From Turbatrix aceti (taxonomy: Eukaryota; Nematoda; Chromadorea; Rhabditida; Panagrolaimidae): 64,000 nucleotides of DNA. The stretch is from NCBI GenBank assembly GCA_963969345.1, contig OZ017770.1, forward strand, positions 815,246 to 879,245. The letters are read 5' to 3'. Below the pieces are notes generated by a model that saw only the letters and a list, made by a program, of their open reading frames with translations, did no database searches and was not told where the DNA came from. Shown one piece after another: positions 49,110 through 60,012 of this stretch (its first letter is position 1; every line of letters starts with the position of its first letter). The position numbers were made by a program, and so were the translations under genes.

Positions 49110-49962
49110 GTCTGAACACGAAGAAGGGTTACGTTGACCACTGGTGATGCAAAAGAGGTGTACAACTGAACACGCTTCTTTGGATCGAAGGGACTATATT
49201 AATGAAACCAGAGAAGAAGGCGTTGTGCACGGTTTCGGCTATTTTTGTCACGTTTCAACCCGAGCAAGAGCAAACGCTTCAGTCGCCCCTCAGGTCTTTG
49301 TCCACAATAAAAACACGCGCGCTGGACGGTGTCCACTAGCCGTTGTAGAGAGATAGAGAGAGACGAACAGAGAGAGAGGGTACTACAAGCAAAACTCTAG
49401 TAGTAGCGATGATTTGCCTCCTCACGCATCACAATATTTCCAGCCTGAATGCTTCTTGCTCCACCCATCTGTTGGGGTTTTTACGATGGGAGTGATTTCT
49501 ATTGTTTGTCGACGCCGGTCAAGTCTTGCAGTAGCATTCGAAAACCGGCTGACACGAGAATTGCACAGAGAGCCCTTCCGGCACTGCCTGCTGACCAGCG
49601 CCATGGGCTACTTTGCCTTGTTGCCACTGGTCACCGCTGACAATTCCGGCCTTTGTGCTTGGCTTACCGGTAAACCGGACATATTCAATTGAATTCTGTT
49701 TGCATAAGCATGACATTTATTATGCGCTTACCGGAATGAGAAAAAAAAACGCATAACCTTTACCTGAGGTACAATTGCATTAACGAGGGACTATACGGTA
49801 CTTATTCATCACTTAATTTGCGTCATGAATAACTTTCGCAGAGTTCCGCTAAAAAAACCTAAGCCAATATAGCAATTTGAAGCTTGACAGTTTCCATGAC
49901 AACCCTGTCCGACGTAACAAAAATTCACGGTTTGTCAACTTTCACTCATTTTTGTGAACAAG
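49110..49962. other. Divergent intergenic region between kinase and FAIM genes
   Basis: Head-to-head promoters. Includes a GA-rich microsatellite at 49345-49380. Overlapping open frames at 49400-49720 on both strands are GC-richer but not recognisable, and I treat them as non-coding. Confidence 0.5.
49345..49380. repeat. GA-rich microsatellite
   Basis: Run of GAGA units (GTAGAGAGATAGAGAGAGAC, then AGAGAGAGAGGG) between two divergent start codons; GAGA tracts can act as promoter elements. Confidence 0.75.
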
Positions 49963-50707
49963 ATGGCGGAGAGTGATTTGGTTGCTGTCTGGCATATCCA
50001 CATGAGCGATCAAATGTATACGATCGAATTTGAGCACGGCACTACGTCTGGCAAACGTATAGTTCGTGTCAATGGCCAGGTATTTTTTTGTATGTTGCGT
50101 GACAAAAAAAGGTGCGGTGCGTTTTTTCAGGAAATTATTCGACAAGAGTGGATGTTTAAGCTTGTTGGCAAGGAGATTTTCGAAATTAATAAGAAAAAAT
50201 GCGTAATTAGCGTTGATGCTATTGGAATCTTTGCCTACGAATACTCGCTCACCGTCGACGGCAAAGCATACGAAAAGTTCCAGGAACAACAAAAAAAAGC
50301 TTTACAAGTGTGGAACGTCAGCGTCAACAACACTCCCACCCGCATTTGTCTAGGTAAAAAAATTCGCACTTGAAAAAAAACAGCGCAAGTTTGATGTTTG
50401 CTTTTTTTAGAAAAGGACACGATGGATATATGGGTCAATGGATCTAAAGTCAACACGACGGTAAGTACTTTAGAAAGCGAAAGCGTGATGACCTATAGTT
50501 AGCATTTTGGGTAATGATGAATGAAATGAAAAAAATAATTAATTTTAGGGCGAGTTCGTTGACGATGGCACTGAGACACATTTTGAAGTGAACTCAAACG
50601 TATGCTACATCAAATCAGTCAGCAGTGGCAAGCGCAACATTGGTTTACTTCACAAGTTGTTCATCAATGGAGTCGAGCAGCCAGAGCTCACCAATTTTCA
50701 GAGTTAA
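49963..50707 (+). CDS. Fas apoptotic inhibitory molecule 1 (FAIM1) homologue
   Basis: Four exons (49963-50079, 50131-50353, 50411-50460, 50549-50707) give 182 residues against about 179 in mammals. The N- and C-terminal beta domains of FAIM1 are both present: VAVWHIHMSDQMYTIEFEHGTTSGKR, RVNGQEIIRQEWMFKLVGKE, DAIGIFAYEYSLTVDGKAYEKF, then DIWVNGSKVNTTGEFVDDGTETHF and GLLHKLFINGVEQPE. FAIM1 is a cytosolic all-beta protein that protects cells from death signals and from stress-induced protein aggregation. All conserved blocks are intact. It starts on plus, 853 bp from the divergent kinase start. Confidence 0.95.
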
Positions 50708-50891
50708 TAATAGATAATGCAGTGAATGAAATTGTATCATGCCGAAAAAACTGGATTTGTGTGAGATGACTTTGTTCCTCGTTAAAATTTCTATCCACCA
50801 TTTTCCATCCACTGATTATTGGAATAATTGTTCTCCCAATGTCTAACCTACTCAGAACTCTTGTTTCTGTATGTTGTATGCTTGTTTAACC

Positions 50892-52401
50892 ATGAATATG
50901 CTGTGTAAAATTTTTTGTCTTCTCTTCTGCGCCTGTAGCTGTCAACACATCGACCCCACAGGTAATTGGCATGTAGATAAATTAAAAAGCCTTGTATTCT
51001 CTTAAATTAAAGATTACCCTTTGCACATTGGAAAACGATGTCCTTTGGATATGTTTGATTGTGACCCAGAATCTCTTCAACCCCAGTGCATACTGTTATC
51101 AGCAGTAAAAGATTGTATTGTTGACTGCGACAACAGTGCCGACGAAGGTGTGGCATCATATTAATTTATTATACGAAATAAACACATATATATGAATTTC
51201 AGTTTGCGGAGTGAACAAGACAATCTGTGACACAAATTTGAATAATGCAAGCTTTGGGTGCGGAAAGTGTGTACCCCTTGACGAATTGCACATCCATTGT
51301 GTCGATCAAAAATGTACTTTATGAATGAAAATAATTATTAATGGGGAAGAACGGGGTTTGGTTGGCAATTTTTTAGGGCACAACCTCTGCAGCGAAGAAA
51401 ATGTTGTCAAGTGCGCAACGACGCTAAACTGTGTTCACGTCGACTGGATCAATGACGGGGAAGACGACTGTGGCGATGGCTCAGATGAAAATCCCTGCAT
51501 AAATGGCAATATTGCAGAGTGTGAAAAATTACAGCACCCATCACAGCTTCCTATCAGTCTTCCAACACCACCGGAAAATTACCAACGTCCGTTGTGTATA
51601 ATTTTTTATTATTATTTGTTGCAATTTTCAGCTTCTGTCGAGCATGGAGGCTATCCATGCGATTGCGCTGACATTTTGTTTACTTACCCAGAAGCAATAT
51701 CACAATCAATGTACGTTGTTTACGATTGGCGGTGTGAGCAGACAGCTAATTGTCCCTACACCGTGCTGTGCAATTTTGAACTCTTTGGGGGAGGATGGAC
51801 GGTCATTATGAGACGCACGCACGCAAACGCTATCCCGTTCAATCGGACATGGTCTGACTACAGACGGGGATTTGGCAGCATCGAAAGTAACCATGATTTT
51901 TGGATTGGAAATGATCGACTCCACAGCCTCGCAACGAACAGGGATTGTGCCAAAGAGTTGCTCATTGTCATGAAAACGTCCATAAACAATCGCACAATCA
52001 TTGCGCGATACGACAACTTTTTTGTAGATAACCAGTCGCAGCTATACCGGTTGACCCTGGGAGCACTTATGCAGAATTCCAGAAACTTGCCAGGTGAGAT
52101 TTGCCGATCCCATAAATCATAAATTCACATTCTAACCTTCCTAGTCATTGATGGCCTTGCCATTGCAAGGGGCAATGTATTTTCCACGCTTGACAGACGA
52201 CCACCCGAGTGTGAGCTGGAAGACGGAGGCTGGTGGTCTCCGTTGAACACGTGCACGGATGCAGCCCTCACAGGACCCTTCAAAGCCCGCGGTAATTATG
52301 CCGGTCTACATTGGGGCAGTGAACGCATAATAGCAGTTCAAATGCTTATCAGACCCAAATTCCGTTATCAGAACGATGAAATGATGCAAAACATTCCATA
52401 G
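50892..52401 (+). CDS. Secreted fibrinogen-related protein with LDL-A modules
   Basis: Six exons (50892-50961, 51013-51147, 51203-51313, 51377-51595, 51632-52093, 52145-52401) give 417 residues. A signal peptide (MNMLCKIFCLLFCACS) precedes two or three LDL-receptor class A-like modules (CDCDNSADE near 65, DDCGDGSDENPC near 165). The fibrinogen-related domain follows (about 190-405): GGYPCDCAD, GGGWTVIMRR, WSDYRRGFGS, DFWIGNDRLHSLA, then DGGWWSPLNTC, AALTGPF and HWGSERI. FReD proteins bind glycans or other ligands; many act in invertebrate recognition of microbes. The GGWW-x5-C signature is intact. The donor at 51596 (GTATAA) was chosen because it alone keeps frame. An AATAAA lies at 52481-52486, 80 bp after the stop. 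Confidence 0.9.
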
Positions 52402-52734
52402 CGGATGCCAACAAACATATTGCATGCATCATGACTCACGTGACAGTCATATTATTGATTTGATCTTTGCATTGTGCAAAAATAAACCGTTGAAGTCACT
52501 GTCTATGCTCTATTTTTTATGCATTTGACATCATTTTATTAGAGACGAAGAGTTACGATTAAAAGAAATTGAAAACGAACTGGATAGACCGTCGAAGCTT
52601 TTTCGAAAAGGCGTTTTCTTGGCGTCGGGACTAGCAAACATTTTCGCTGGATTTGTCAACCCACTTGAATGCCGATTGTGCGGCTGCATTAGCATGTATT
52701 GACTCACTGTTTTTAGACGGCATTCAGACAAAGA

Positions 52735-55700
52735 ATGCGGCGGTTGAGTTTGTCGTTTTTATTGTACTTAATATTAGCCGTATTGCTGGCATTCTTAACT
52801 TTTGGCTACGAAATTGTGCTATCTACGTTAATTGTTTTGCTCTTGTTTTTATCTGGGTGAGTTTTGATCTACACTTCACAAACAAGATAGCAACAATAGA
52901 TTATTTGTAGCTTTATTTTTGCATTTTATCAACATGCACTCAAACACGTTGAACAATTCCGTAACGATATTGAGTGCAATGTTAATTCCTTCAAGTTCGC
53001 TCAAGGCAGCGATGAGTTTGTCGCTGCCATGGATAAGTTTCGCAAATCCACCCTGTACCAGGAAAAACATGCAATGACTGGGTCGGATGACATGGATGCT
53101 GTACTCGAGCAAACCATGAATTATATAATCCGAGATTTTGTCAATTCTTGGTACAAAAATCTATCAGACAATGAACTTTTTCAAGAAAGCATAAAAAGAA
53201 CTGTGCGCCGTTCTATAGCAGCATTCAGTCAATGGTGAGTATTATAATGCAACGCGAGGCAAAAGCGGTTGTTTTTCATTACAGCGTTCGCAAAGTCAAT
53301 TGGGTTCCGCTTTTAACACGGCATATTGTCGACGACGTAGCTTCCCACCTCCGCTTGTATAGAAAATCTAAAGAGAAGAGAGCAATGCAGAAAGAACGAA
53401 ACGCAAAGGTTGAAGACATGGAGACGGTTTTCTTTGACTTGGAATTAGAAATGGAAAAAAATTACTGCAGGGATTTGGTATCCACATCCACACAGTACGA
53501 AAGTGGTAATTAATTTACAGGCATATAGAAAATCTTAAAATCTTACTATTTTTAGCTTACATGCATGACATCGCAGATATCTTGCTTTATCTTTTAATGC
53601 CAGCAGAGGATTTTCGATCGAGACCGCTTCGCTTTCTATTTAAAGAAATTCTGGTAACCAAGGTTTTTATACCAATAATGGACAAGCTGTCAGAGCCGGG
53701 GTATCTCAATTACCTTATTGTCTGGCTGGTTGGTTAAAAAAACAATACTAATCAGAAAGCTTTATTTTTTTTTAGCTCAGCGAAGTTCCTATTAACACGG
53801 ACGATTTTATAACCACAATTGAAACGAGTCAGTGCGTCCAGGAGCTAGAGGCAATTCTTGAAGGCATTCACGACGAAATCAACACTTTAAAATCAAAGGA
53901 TTCATGCGGGACCATTGTTGATGGTATTAAACAGCAATTGGCTAGCTTGTACTACGCAGAGGCCGCTATCAAAAGACAAATGACAAAGATAGCAAACCAA
54001 TCGGAAGACGAGCCATCAAATTTTGTAAGCAAACAAAATCATTTAAAACCTTTTAAACACAATTGTTTAGCCAGACGTAATTGACATTCAATCAGAAGGA
54101 ACCATAATTAACCTGCCAATTACCGTTATCCTGACCAACACCGTGGCAGTCACCTCATTTGTCGAGTTTCTTTCTCGAGTCGGAGGACAGATTTATCTAG
54201 ACTTTTACCTGGCCATCGAAGGCTTCAAAGTTAGCGTCGAACACCAGCTAAGAAATTTAAACAGCGGCGAATCCATGCCTTCTGACGTGTATGAAACTAT
54301 CAAAGAAGCCGCTCTGTTCATGTACCACCAGTACCTATCCCAAGAGGCCGTAACTCGGGTACCCCTTGACGCGAGCATCATCAACCGTTTTCTTGCTCGT
54401 CTGCGAAATGACGAACCCCAGGATAGCTGGTTTGAGCAGATTGAGGAAAAGCTCGTCGAAATCCTAAACAAGGACGAACGATTTTATCCTGCCTTCCGTA
54501 AACACGAGCTATACGTAAAGATGCTGGAAGAGCTTGGCGTCATTGGACCAGAGGATGACTTTGTGGAGAATTCTAGTTTATCGGTTGACGCTGACGATCA
54601 ATGTGCTTCTGAAAGCAGCCTATCACCGCAGGTAGTTAATTAAATAATTTGAGCTGAGTAATTATTTTCAAAAAAGCATTATTTAGAGTACGACAGATTC
54701 AATGCCATTAATGAGTCCGTCGTTTGAAGGCGTTCCGCGCTGCACAATCATGGTTGAAACGCTAGGAGTCGGACAGCAAGGCAAACAAATGTTTGCGCTA
54801 TACAATGTAAGAGTACACAAAGAGAGCGGCAAGGATTCCTCAACATGGAATGTCATACGCCGTTATTCAGACTTTTATGCGCTTAACACAACCGTTCAAT
54901 CAAAGGTTTGTCCCGCTAGTTTATGTCCTTAAAGCAGGCATCGTAATGCATTGTACTTTTATAGTATCGATTGCTCAAAAATCTTAGCTTCCCTGGAAAG
55001 AAAACGTTCAACAATTTGGATTCAAGCTTTTTGGAACGCAGGTGTAAAGCGCTGAACGCATACATGACATGCCTGTTGCAACCATCAGTTTTAAAAGCAA
55101 ATCCAGGACTGGAAAATGACATTTTTGACTTTCTTAGTCAGAAGAAATACTCAGGAGCACGAACAGGATTTCCCAAAAAAATGATGACTGCCATGTTTGA
55201 TCCCATATTTAATGGCGTCAAGGCATTTGGCACAGCGGTCACTCAAGTACCCGACTCAGGATTTGTCACCAAAGTGAGCAGCGAGTTGAACAGAGCAGCT
55301 AGTGTACTCCGATCGAGTCGCAGTTCCGAGTCGAATGACTTTTCCAGGGTTGCTGCTGAGCTTGAAAACATTGACCACGACTCTATTCCCTTCCGGGTTA
55401 TGCTGCTATTCATCGACGAAGTGTTTGGCCTTCGGGGTCGCAATCAGTGGTTTAGGCGACGTTTTGTGTTCTTTTTGCGTCAATTTGTAAATGCTGCATT
55501 TGGCGGTTCAATTAATCGTCGCATTGTGGACGCTGTTACATTTCTAACGTCCGAAGAACAGGTGATTCAATACCTCGTTGCATTCAGGTTTGTTTTGCGT
55601 TTGATAAAAATCATTTTTCAAGCAGCCCTGCTTTTTCAGGGACTCTGTCTGGCCGGGTGGTCAGCTGGCTACTCATACCAGTCCACGATCGTCGTCAGAG

Positions 55701-56003
55701 TCGCTCCGGACACACTTCCTGGCGCGCTGTCTGATGCTTTCTGCCTTACCAGATGAATTACGTCTTTTTATCGGGTCGACTACCACAAATAGTGGTATTG
55801 CAGATATCGCGGATGCTTTGCAATGTCATCATCTGAACCGACGTCTGTGGTACGTCGTATTTGAACGTCTACTAGTTTCGATATTTCCCCAAAATCATCT
55901 TGATAAGATCTTGTCTACACTTCATTCTAAAAGTCCTCGCATGCCACTGCATGCGCTTTCGCCTTATTTCTGCTCAATCGAGCGCGCGCGTGCATTTTTT
56001 TGA
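52735..56003 (+). CDS. snx-13: Sorting nexin 13-type protein (TM-PXA-RGS-PX-nexin C)
   Basis: Nine exons (52735-52856, 52911-53234, 53285-53505, 53556-53728, 53776-54024, 54071-54631, 54687-54905, 54965-55587, 55640-56003) give 951 residues, close to vertebrate SNX13. Order: two N-terminal hydrophobic segments (1-41 and just after), PXA domain (about 80-290), an RGS-like domain (about 400-540, SFVEFLSRVGGQIYLDFYLA), PX domain (about 570-690, with RRYSDFY) and nexin-C (about 740-930, RDSVWPGGQLAT). This family sits at ER contacts with endosomes or lipid droplets. WPGG in nexin-C favours SNX13 over SNX14. The final ~20 residues (RMPLHALSPYFCSIERARAFF) are encoded by the end of a foldback repeat, so the native C-terminus may have been replaced. 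Confidence 0.92.
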
Positions 56004-56934
56004 AGGTGTCGTGTTCAAAAAAAGGCCCTGAAGCCAGTAATAGAGTTTTTTGCTTACGGTCACTTGGGTAGGCTTAGGCATGTCCCAGAGATTGTTATAA
56101 GCCATCGGCGGTCATTGTCGGATTTTTTTGTGCAATGTTACAGACATTGGAAGAACATGAAATTTCCTGAGACTGTAACTCACCAGAACATCTGTGAATT
56201 TTTGAAAATCGAACGTAACTTTTTTCATTACGTCTATAAGAAGCAAATTACGTGAGATGTGCCGTAGCATTATAGTAGTATGCGAGATCGAACGCAAAAT
56301 GATAAAAAATGCGCACGCGCGGTGAACAACAAGGGAGAATTTTGAAGAAAAGCAGAAAAAAAGCTCTATTCGATGTTCCTGCAGCGAATGAATTTTAGCC
56401 AAAAGTCGGAATCTAAGAGAGTGTATCTTTTCTTATCCATCTGATTTCTTTGGTTCTTTTTCATTTTTTATATTCATTTTGCTTTCTGATATGCAAGTAC
56501 CAGCAGAAGGAACGCAATAATGAACGTTTTTTTCATATACGACAATAGGCGCGTGCGCATTATGAAGCACGTATTCTATTTTGGGTTCGATCTCGCATAC
56601 TACTATAATGCTACGGCACATCTCACGTAATTTGCTTCTTATAGACGTAATGAAAAAAGTTACGTTCGATTTTCAAAAATTCACAGATGTTCTGGTGAGT
56701 TACAGTCTCAGGAAATTTCATGTTCTTCCAATGTCTGTAACATTGCACAAAAAAATCCGACAATGACCGCCGATGGCTTATAACAATCTCTGGGACATGC
56801 CTAAGCCTACCCAAGTGACCGTAAGCAAAAAACTCTATTACTGGCTTCAGGGCCTTTTTTTGAACACGATTCATTCGACGCGCGCGCGCGCTCTTTTTCG
56901 TCCATTGAGGCAAAGGCGCATGCAGTGCGCATGC
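55939..56934. repeat. Foldback element B, about 1 kb, with near-identical arms
   Basis: Left arm 55939-56320 and right arm 56549-56934 are inverted copies. About 285 bp (56008-56292 against 56588-56872) look identical, and both arms therefore encode the same 63-residue frame. The outer ends carry ATGCGC and CAAT motifs like those of element A (ATGCGCCTTTGC-TCAATGGA), pointing to one repeat family with different interiors. The loop between arms is about 230 bp. High arm identity implies recent insertion or arm conversion. It overlaps the last codons of SNX13. Confidence 0.92.
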
Positions 56935-57009
56935 ATCATTCATAGCGTGTTTGTTTGCTCCGATCTCTGCACATTATTTTTTAAAACGACCGTGATTCAC
57001 TTGCATTGA

Positions 57010-57474
57010 CGCTCTTGTTTTCCCAACGCTTACATTTATTCTCACCTTACCGGTTGTTGTTCTTGCCTTGAATATCTGATGTGTTATTTGTAGCGTTATT
57101 TAATTGTATACTGGGTCATATTGAGTAATCGCTGAATAAACACGAGTTTTCGTTCACTTGTGTTTTGTTCAATTGCTTTAGGCATTTACTATAATCAATT
57201 TATAACTTCATTTGCGTTTGCAAATGTTACACGTTGTAACATCATTTTTTTGCAGCACGCGTTCGTGGATGCCGGATGAATAAGATATTTCTAGTTGTTT
57301 ACGTGTACGCTACCTGCGCGCAGAAATCGACAGATTTTTGTACGTACGTGCATAAAATTTCATGCATTCTTAAACATAAACTTGCTTTTTTGTTACTAGC
57401 CAAACGCTGAAATATGTATTTTTTTCATTGCTATTTTCTTCGTTCGCTTCATCTTGGTGTCGTCGTGTTCTTAG
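57010..57474. other. Downstream region of SNX13 with polyadenylation signal
   Basis: The first canonical AATAAA after the SNX13 stop on plus is at 57135-57140, beyond the foldback element. The rest is AT-rich. The right end (GTGTTCTTAG) is an acceptor touching the ATG of the small peptide candidate. Confidence 0.45.
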
Positions 57475-57648
57475 ATGTATCAAACAATTTTCGTGGCTCT
57501 CGTGTGCATGTTAGTTAACCTGGGGATTGTGAAGAGACGCGCCTTCCGTGCCTTTTTTTCGTCAGGTCCTTCTTGTTTTTCTGTGCAACCAAAGTACTAT
57601 GGGCCTAGCCCAGCAGCGGCTCTCGATGCCGGCTATGCTTTGGCTTGA
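57475..57648 (+). CDS. Possible small secreted peptide precursor (57 residues)
   Basis: A single open frame of 57 codons begins with a convincing signal peptide (MYQTIFVALVCMLVNLGIV), followed at once by a KRR basic site and a 35-residue remainder rich in Phe, Ser, Pro, Ala and Tyr (containing SVQPKYYGPSPAAALDAGYA). The ATG directly follows TTCTTAG, a plausible cis or trans acceptor. It lies in a 1.9-kb gap and is GC-richer at its 3' half than flanking DNA. This layout would suit a neuropeptide-like or antimicrobial-type precursor, but no family is recognised and a chance frame of this length is possible. Confidence 0.4.
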   Translation: MYQTIFVALVCMLVNLGIVKRRAFRAFFSSGPSCFSVQPKYYGPSPAAALDAGYALA

Positions 57649-57984
57649 GCTATTTTGTTTAAACAAGGAGTGTTTTTTGAAAGGATAGACAATCATGATG
57701 TTGTTTTTCGCCTGATGCTAGACTAACAGCAATCGCTAAATCTGAATCTTTTACACAAAGCTGCTGTTCGCAGTGATGCTATTCGTGTTTTTTTGCATTT
57801 TTATGGATTTTGCACTTAAGCGCGGTTTCTCGCAAACGTAATATGTTGTTTTTGTCATTTTCCGCCGAGAAATTTTACTGCAAGCGCGTTGTTTTCGTGG
57901 ATGAAAACAAAAGTTTGAGTTTTAGAGCATACACAAGTCATAGTTCTTTTTGCTTTGCGTGCGTCTGACGACGTCTAAAGAGAT

Positions 57985-59253
57985 ATGTCGAGTAAAAAAT
58001 CAAAATCGGTTAGTTTGTTCAGGGTTGTTACCTGTTAAAAAAATTATAGCTTGTTATTATTTTTGATAAACACACGTGTTGTTTAGAAATGCACGCCAGC
58101 TGCAAAAGCGCTTGCAAAAAGCATTTTGTCTAAAAAATTTGGCGAACTCATTGACGAATATGAATCATTGGACGGGTACGGAAATAATAATCGCTGTGAA
58201 TGTGCCGCAGAGCGCGCTTCCAACAACAGGTATATTTTTTTATTGTCATTTTTATGGACAATTTTAACCACAAATTAGTTTTTTTTATAGATATCGTGAT
58301 ATTGACTGCCACGAAAGCACACGCGTTGTTCTCAAAGGCAGACCCAAAGACGCAGACTACATTCATGCAAATTGGGTAACGGCAGGTGAACAGAGATATA
58401 TTCTTGCACAAGGACCACTGCCACACACCATCGAAGACTTTTGGTACATGATAGCGCAAGAAAAAGTTGGAGCAATGATCATGCTTTGCGACTTTGTTGA
58501 GGACGCAATGCCCAAATGTGCAGACTACTGGCCCCATGACGACGGGGCAACGAGGAAGTACGACGACATGGAAGTATCCAACATATCCGTCGGCCACAGT
58601 ACGCTTGACCAAGTTCAAGTAACTGTGCTGAAAGTTCAGAGAGGGTAAGCTTTTATTCAGGGGAGGGAGGTTACAAGTCAAGCATCATAACTCCACCTTG
58701 CAGCACGGATCCAAGTCTGCTCATCAATCACTACCACTGGCTGGGTTGGCCAGACGAAGGCGTGCCCGATGACTTTTCCAAGCCCTTCAGACTCCTAGAC
58801 TTAGCCAGAGATTGTGTCAAGCCGGTCACGGGTTCGGATCAAGCGTCGCAAAAGCCAGCACCTATCGTGGTGCATTGTTCTGCGGGTATCGGACGTTCGG
58901 GGACACTTGTCGCCATTGATGCTGCGCGTTCCATGCTGGCAGCAGGAAAGAAGCTCAGCGTGGTGAAGGTAAGTGCATGCTTCTGTCTGTTGCGAGCACA
59001 AGTATTTTTTTAGCTCATTGTTGAACTTCGAAATCAGCGAAAACACGTCATCCAGGGTCCCATCCAGTACGTCTACCTGAATGCCTGTCTGGTCCAATAC
59101 TGCATGGACGTCGACGCCATCGAAAAGAGGTACGAAGGCTACGCTTGGATGGACAAATGCAAAACCTTCATCGCAAACTACAGAATCAATCGAACCATCG
59201 CGGATTCCGACAAAGCGCCCAAAAAGAAACTGTGTCGCAGCTGCCTTTCGTAA
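57985..59253 (+). CDS. Cytoplasmic protein tyrosine phosphatase
   Basis: Five exons (57985-58008, 58087-58229, 58291-58644, 58704-58968, 59014-59253) give 341 residues. A single classical PTP domain spans about 30-300. All catalytic elements are present: the phosphotyrosine loop NNRYRDI, ADYIHANWV, QGPLPHTIEDFW, the WPD loop GWPDEGVPD (Asp191), the P-loop VHCSAGIGRSGT with Cys232 and Arg238, and the Q-loop in VIQGPIQYVYLN. The protein is predicted active. It lacks a signal peptide, membrane segment or docking domain, resembling the many short PTPs expanded in nematodes, often sperm-enriched. The eight-residue first exon (MSSKKSKS) is supported by phase only. The stop is 143 bp from the convergent CISD3 stop. 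Confidence 0.93.
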
Positions 59254-59396
59254 AAATGCCATCCACGAGTCACAGACATCACATCTTTCTATCATATTGT
59301 TCTGAATACTTGAATCGTTTGCTTACTTTTTATAAATCACGAAATACACTCGAGAAGACGACCTAATCATGCATACACACAGACACGATAGGAAAT

Positions 59397-60012
59397 CTAC
59401 TGAAAGCCGCCATTCTTCGTCTTGTAGCCGAGGTCACGCGCGACTCCTTCGTAAACAGGGCTCTCGCCGAAGGCCACAAAGCGGGTAGCCTCAGCGGAAG
59501 CGGGAGTGGGATCGACCTAAAGACAGAATAAAGCTTGAATGCCATAAAAACCCAACAAAAACCCTCACCTGCTTGTGAGAGCCATCGCAGAGAGGACGGT
59601 GATCGGTGGACTTGCAGTTGCAGAGGAAATACTCAGCAGTCTGATCGACGGTGAAGCGAACCGGACGAAGCACGGTGCGGCCATAATGCTTGTGAGAACC
59701 ATCGCAGAACGGCTGAAAAGTCCAAGATAATTTCTGGCAAAACGTGAAATATAAAAAATTACTCACCTGGGTAGTGCTCAAGCCACAAGCGCAATAAGCG
59801 TATTCTTTGCCGGCCTGGAGCTTGACCTTGACTGGCTTCTTCGTCTGGCCAACACCTTTGTAGGGGAGCTGTTCAGCAGATGGGTTGAGAACCTTGACGT
59901 TCTTGGAGCTCACATTGCGAACAAACGTCTGAAACAGGAGTGTATAACACCAAAACCATAGCAGTAACTTCCTTACCGTCTTCGGAATAAAGGGCACGCA
60001 CCGAGCAAGCAT
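59397..60012 (-). CDS. Mitochondrial CDGSH iron-sulfur protein, CISD3-type
   Basis: Four exons (60012-59977, 59928-59767, 59712-59569, 59516-59397) give 153 residues. Two CDGSH zinc-finger-like motifs are seen: CACGLSTTQPFCDGSH and CNCKSTDHRPLCDGSH, each with the three-Cys, one-His set that holds a 2Fe-2S cluster. Two motifs in one chain without a membrane anchor identify CISD3 (MiNT/Miner2) rather than the single-motif CISD1/2. The N-terminus (MLARCVPFIPKTTFVRNVSS) is a plausible mitochondrial presequence. A splice acceptor (TTTCAG) touches the ATG, suggesting trans-splicing. C. elegans has two such genes, so I leave the number open. Confidence 0.93.

Noticed and set aside
49414..49692. 92-codon plus frame in the kinase/FAIM promoter region
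   Set aside because: Three overlapping frames are open in the same GC-rich patch and none looks like a known protein.
56064..56255. 63-residue frame repeated identically on the opposite strand at 56623-56943
   Set aside because: Both copies are in the arms of foldback element B; identity reflects the inverted repeat and the protein has no recognisable features.
57277..57411. 44-codon frame with hydrophobic start (MNKIFLVVYVYATC)
   Set aside because: Plausible signal peptide, but the remainder is hydrophobic and Lys-rich without a clear mature part, and there is no acceptor at the ATG. The 57475 frame is the better candidate in this gap.
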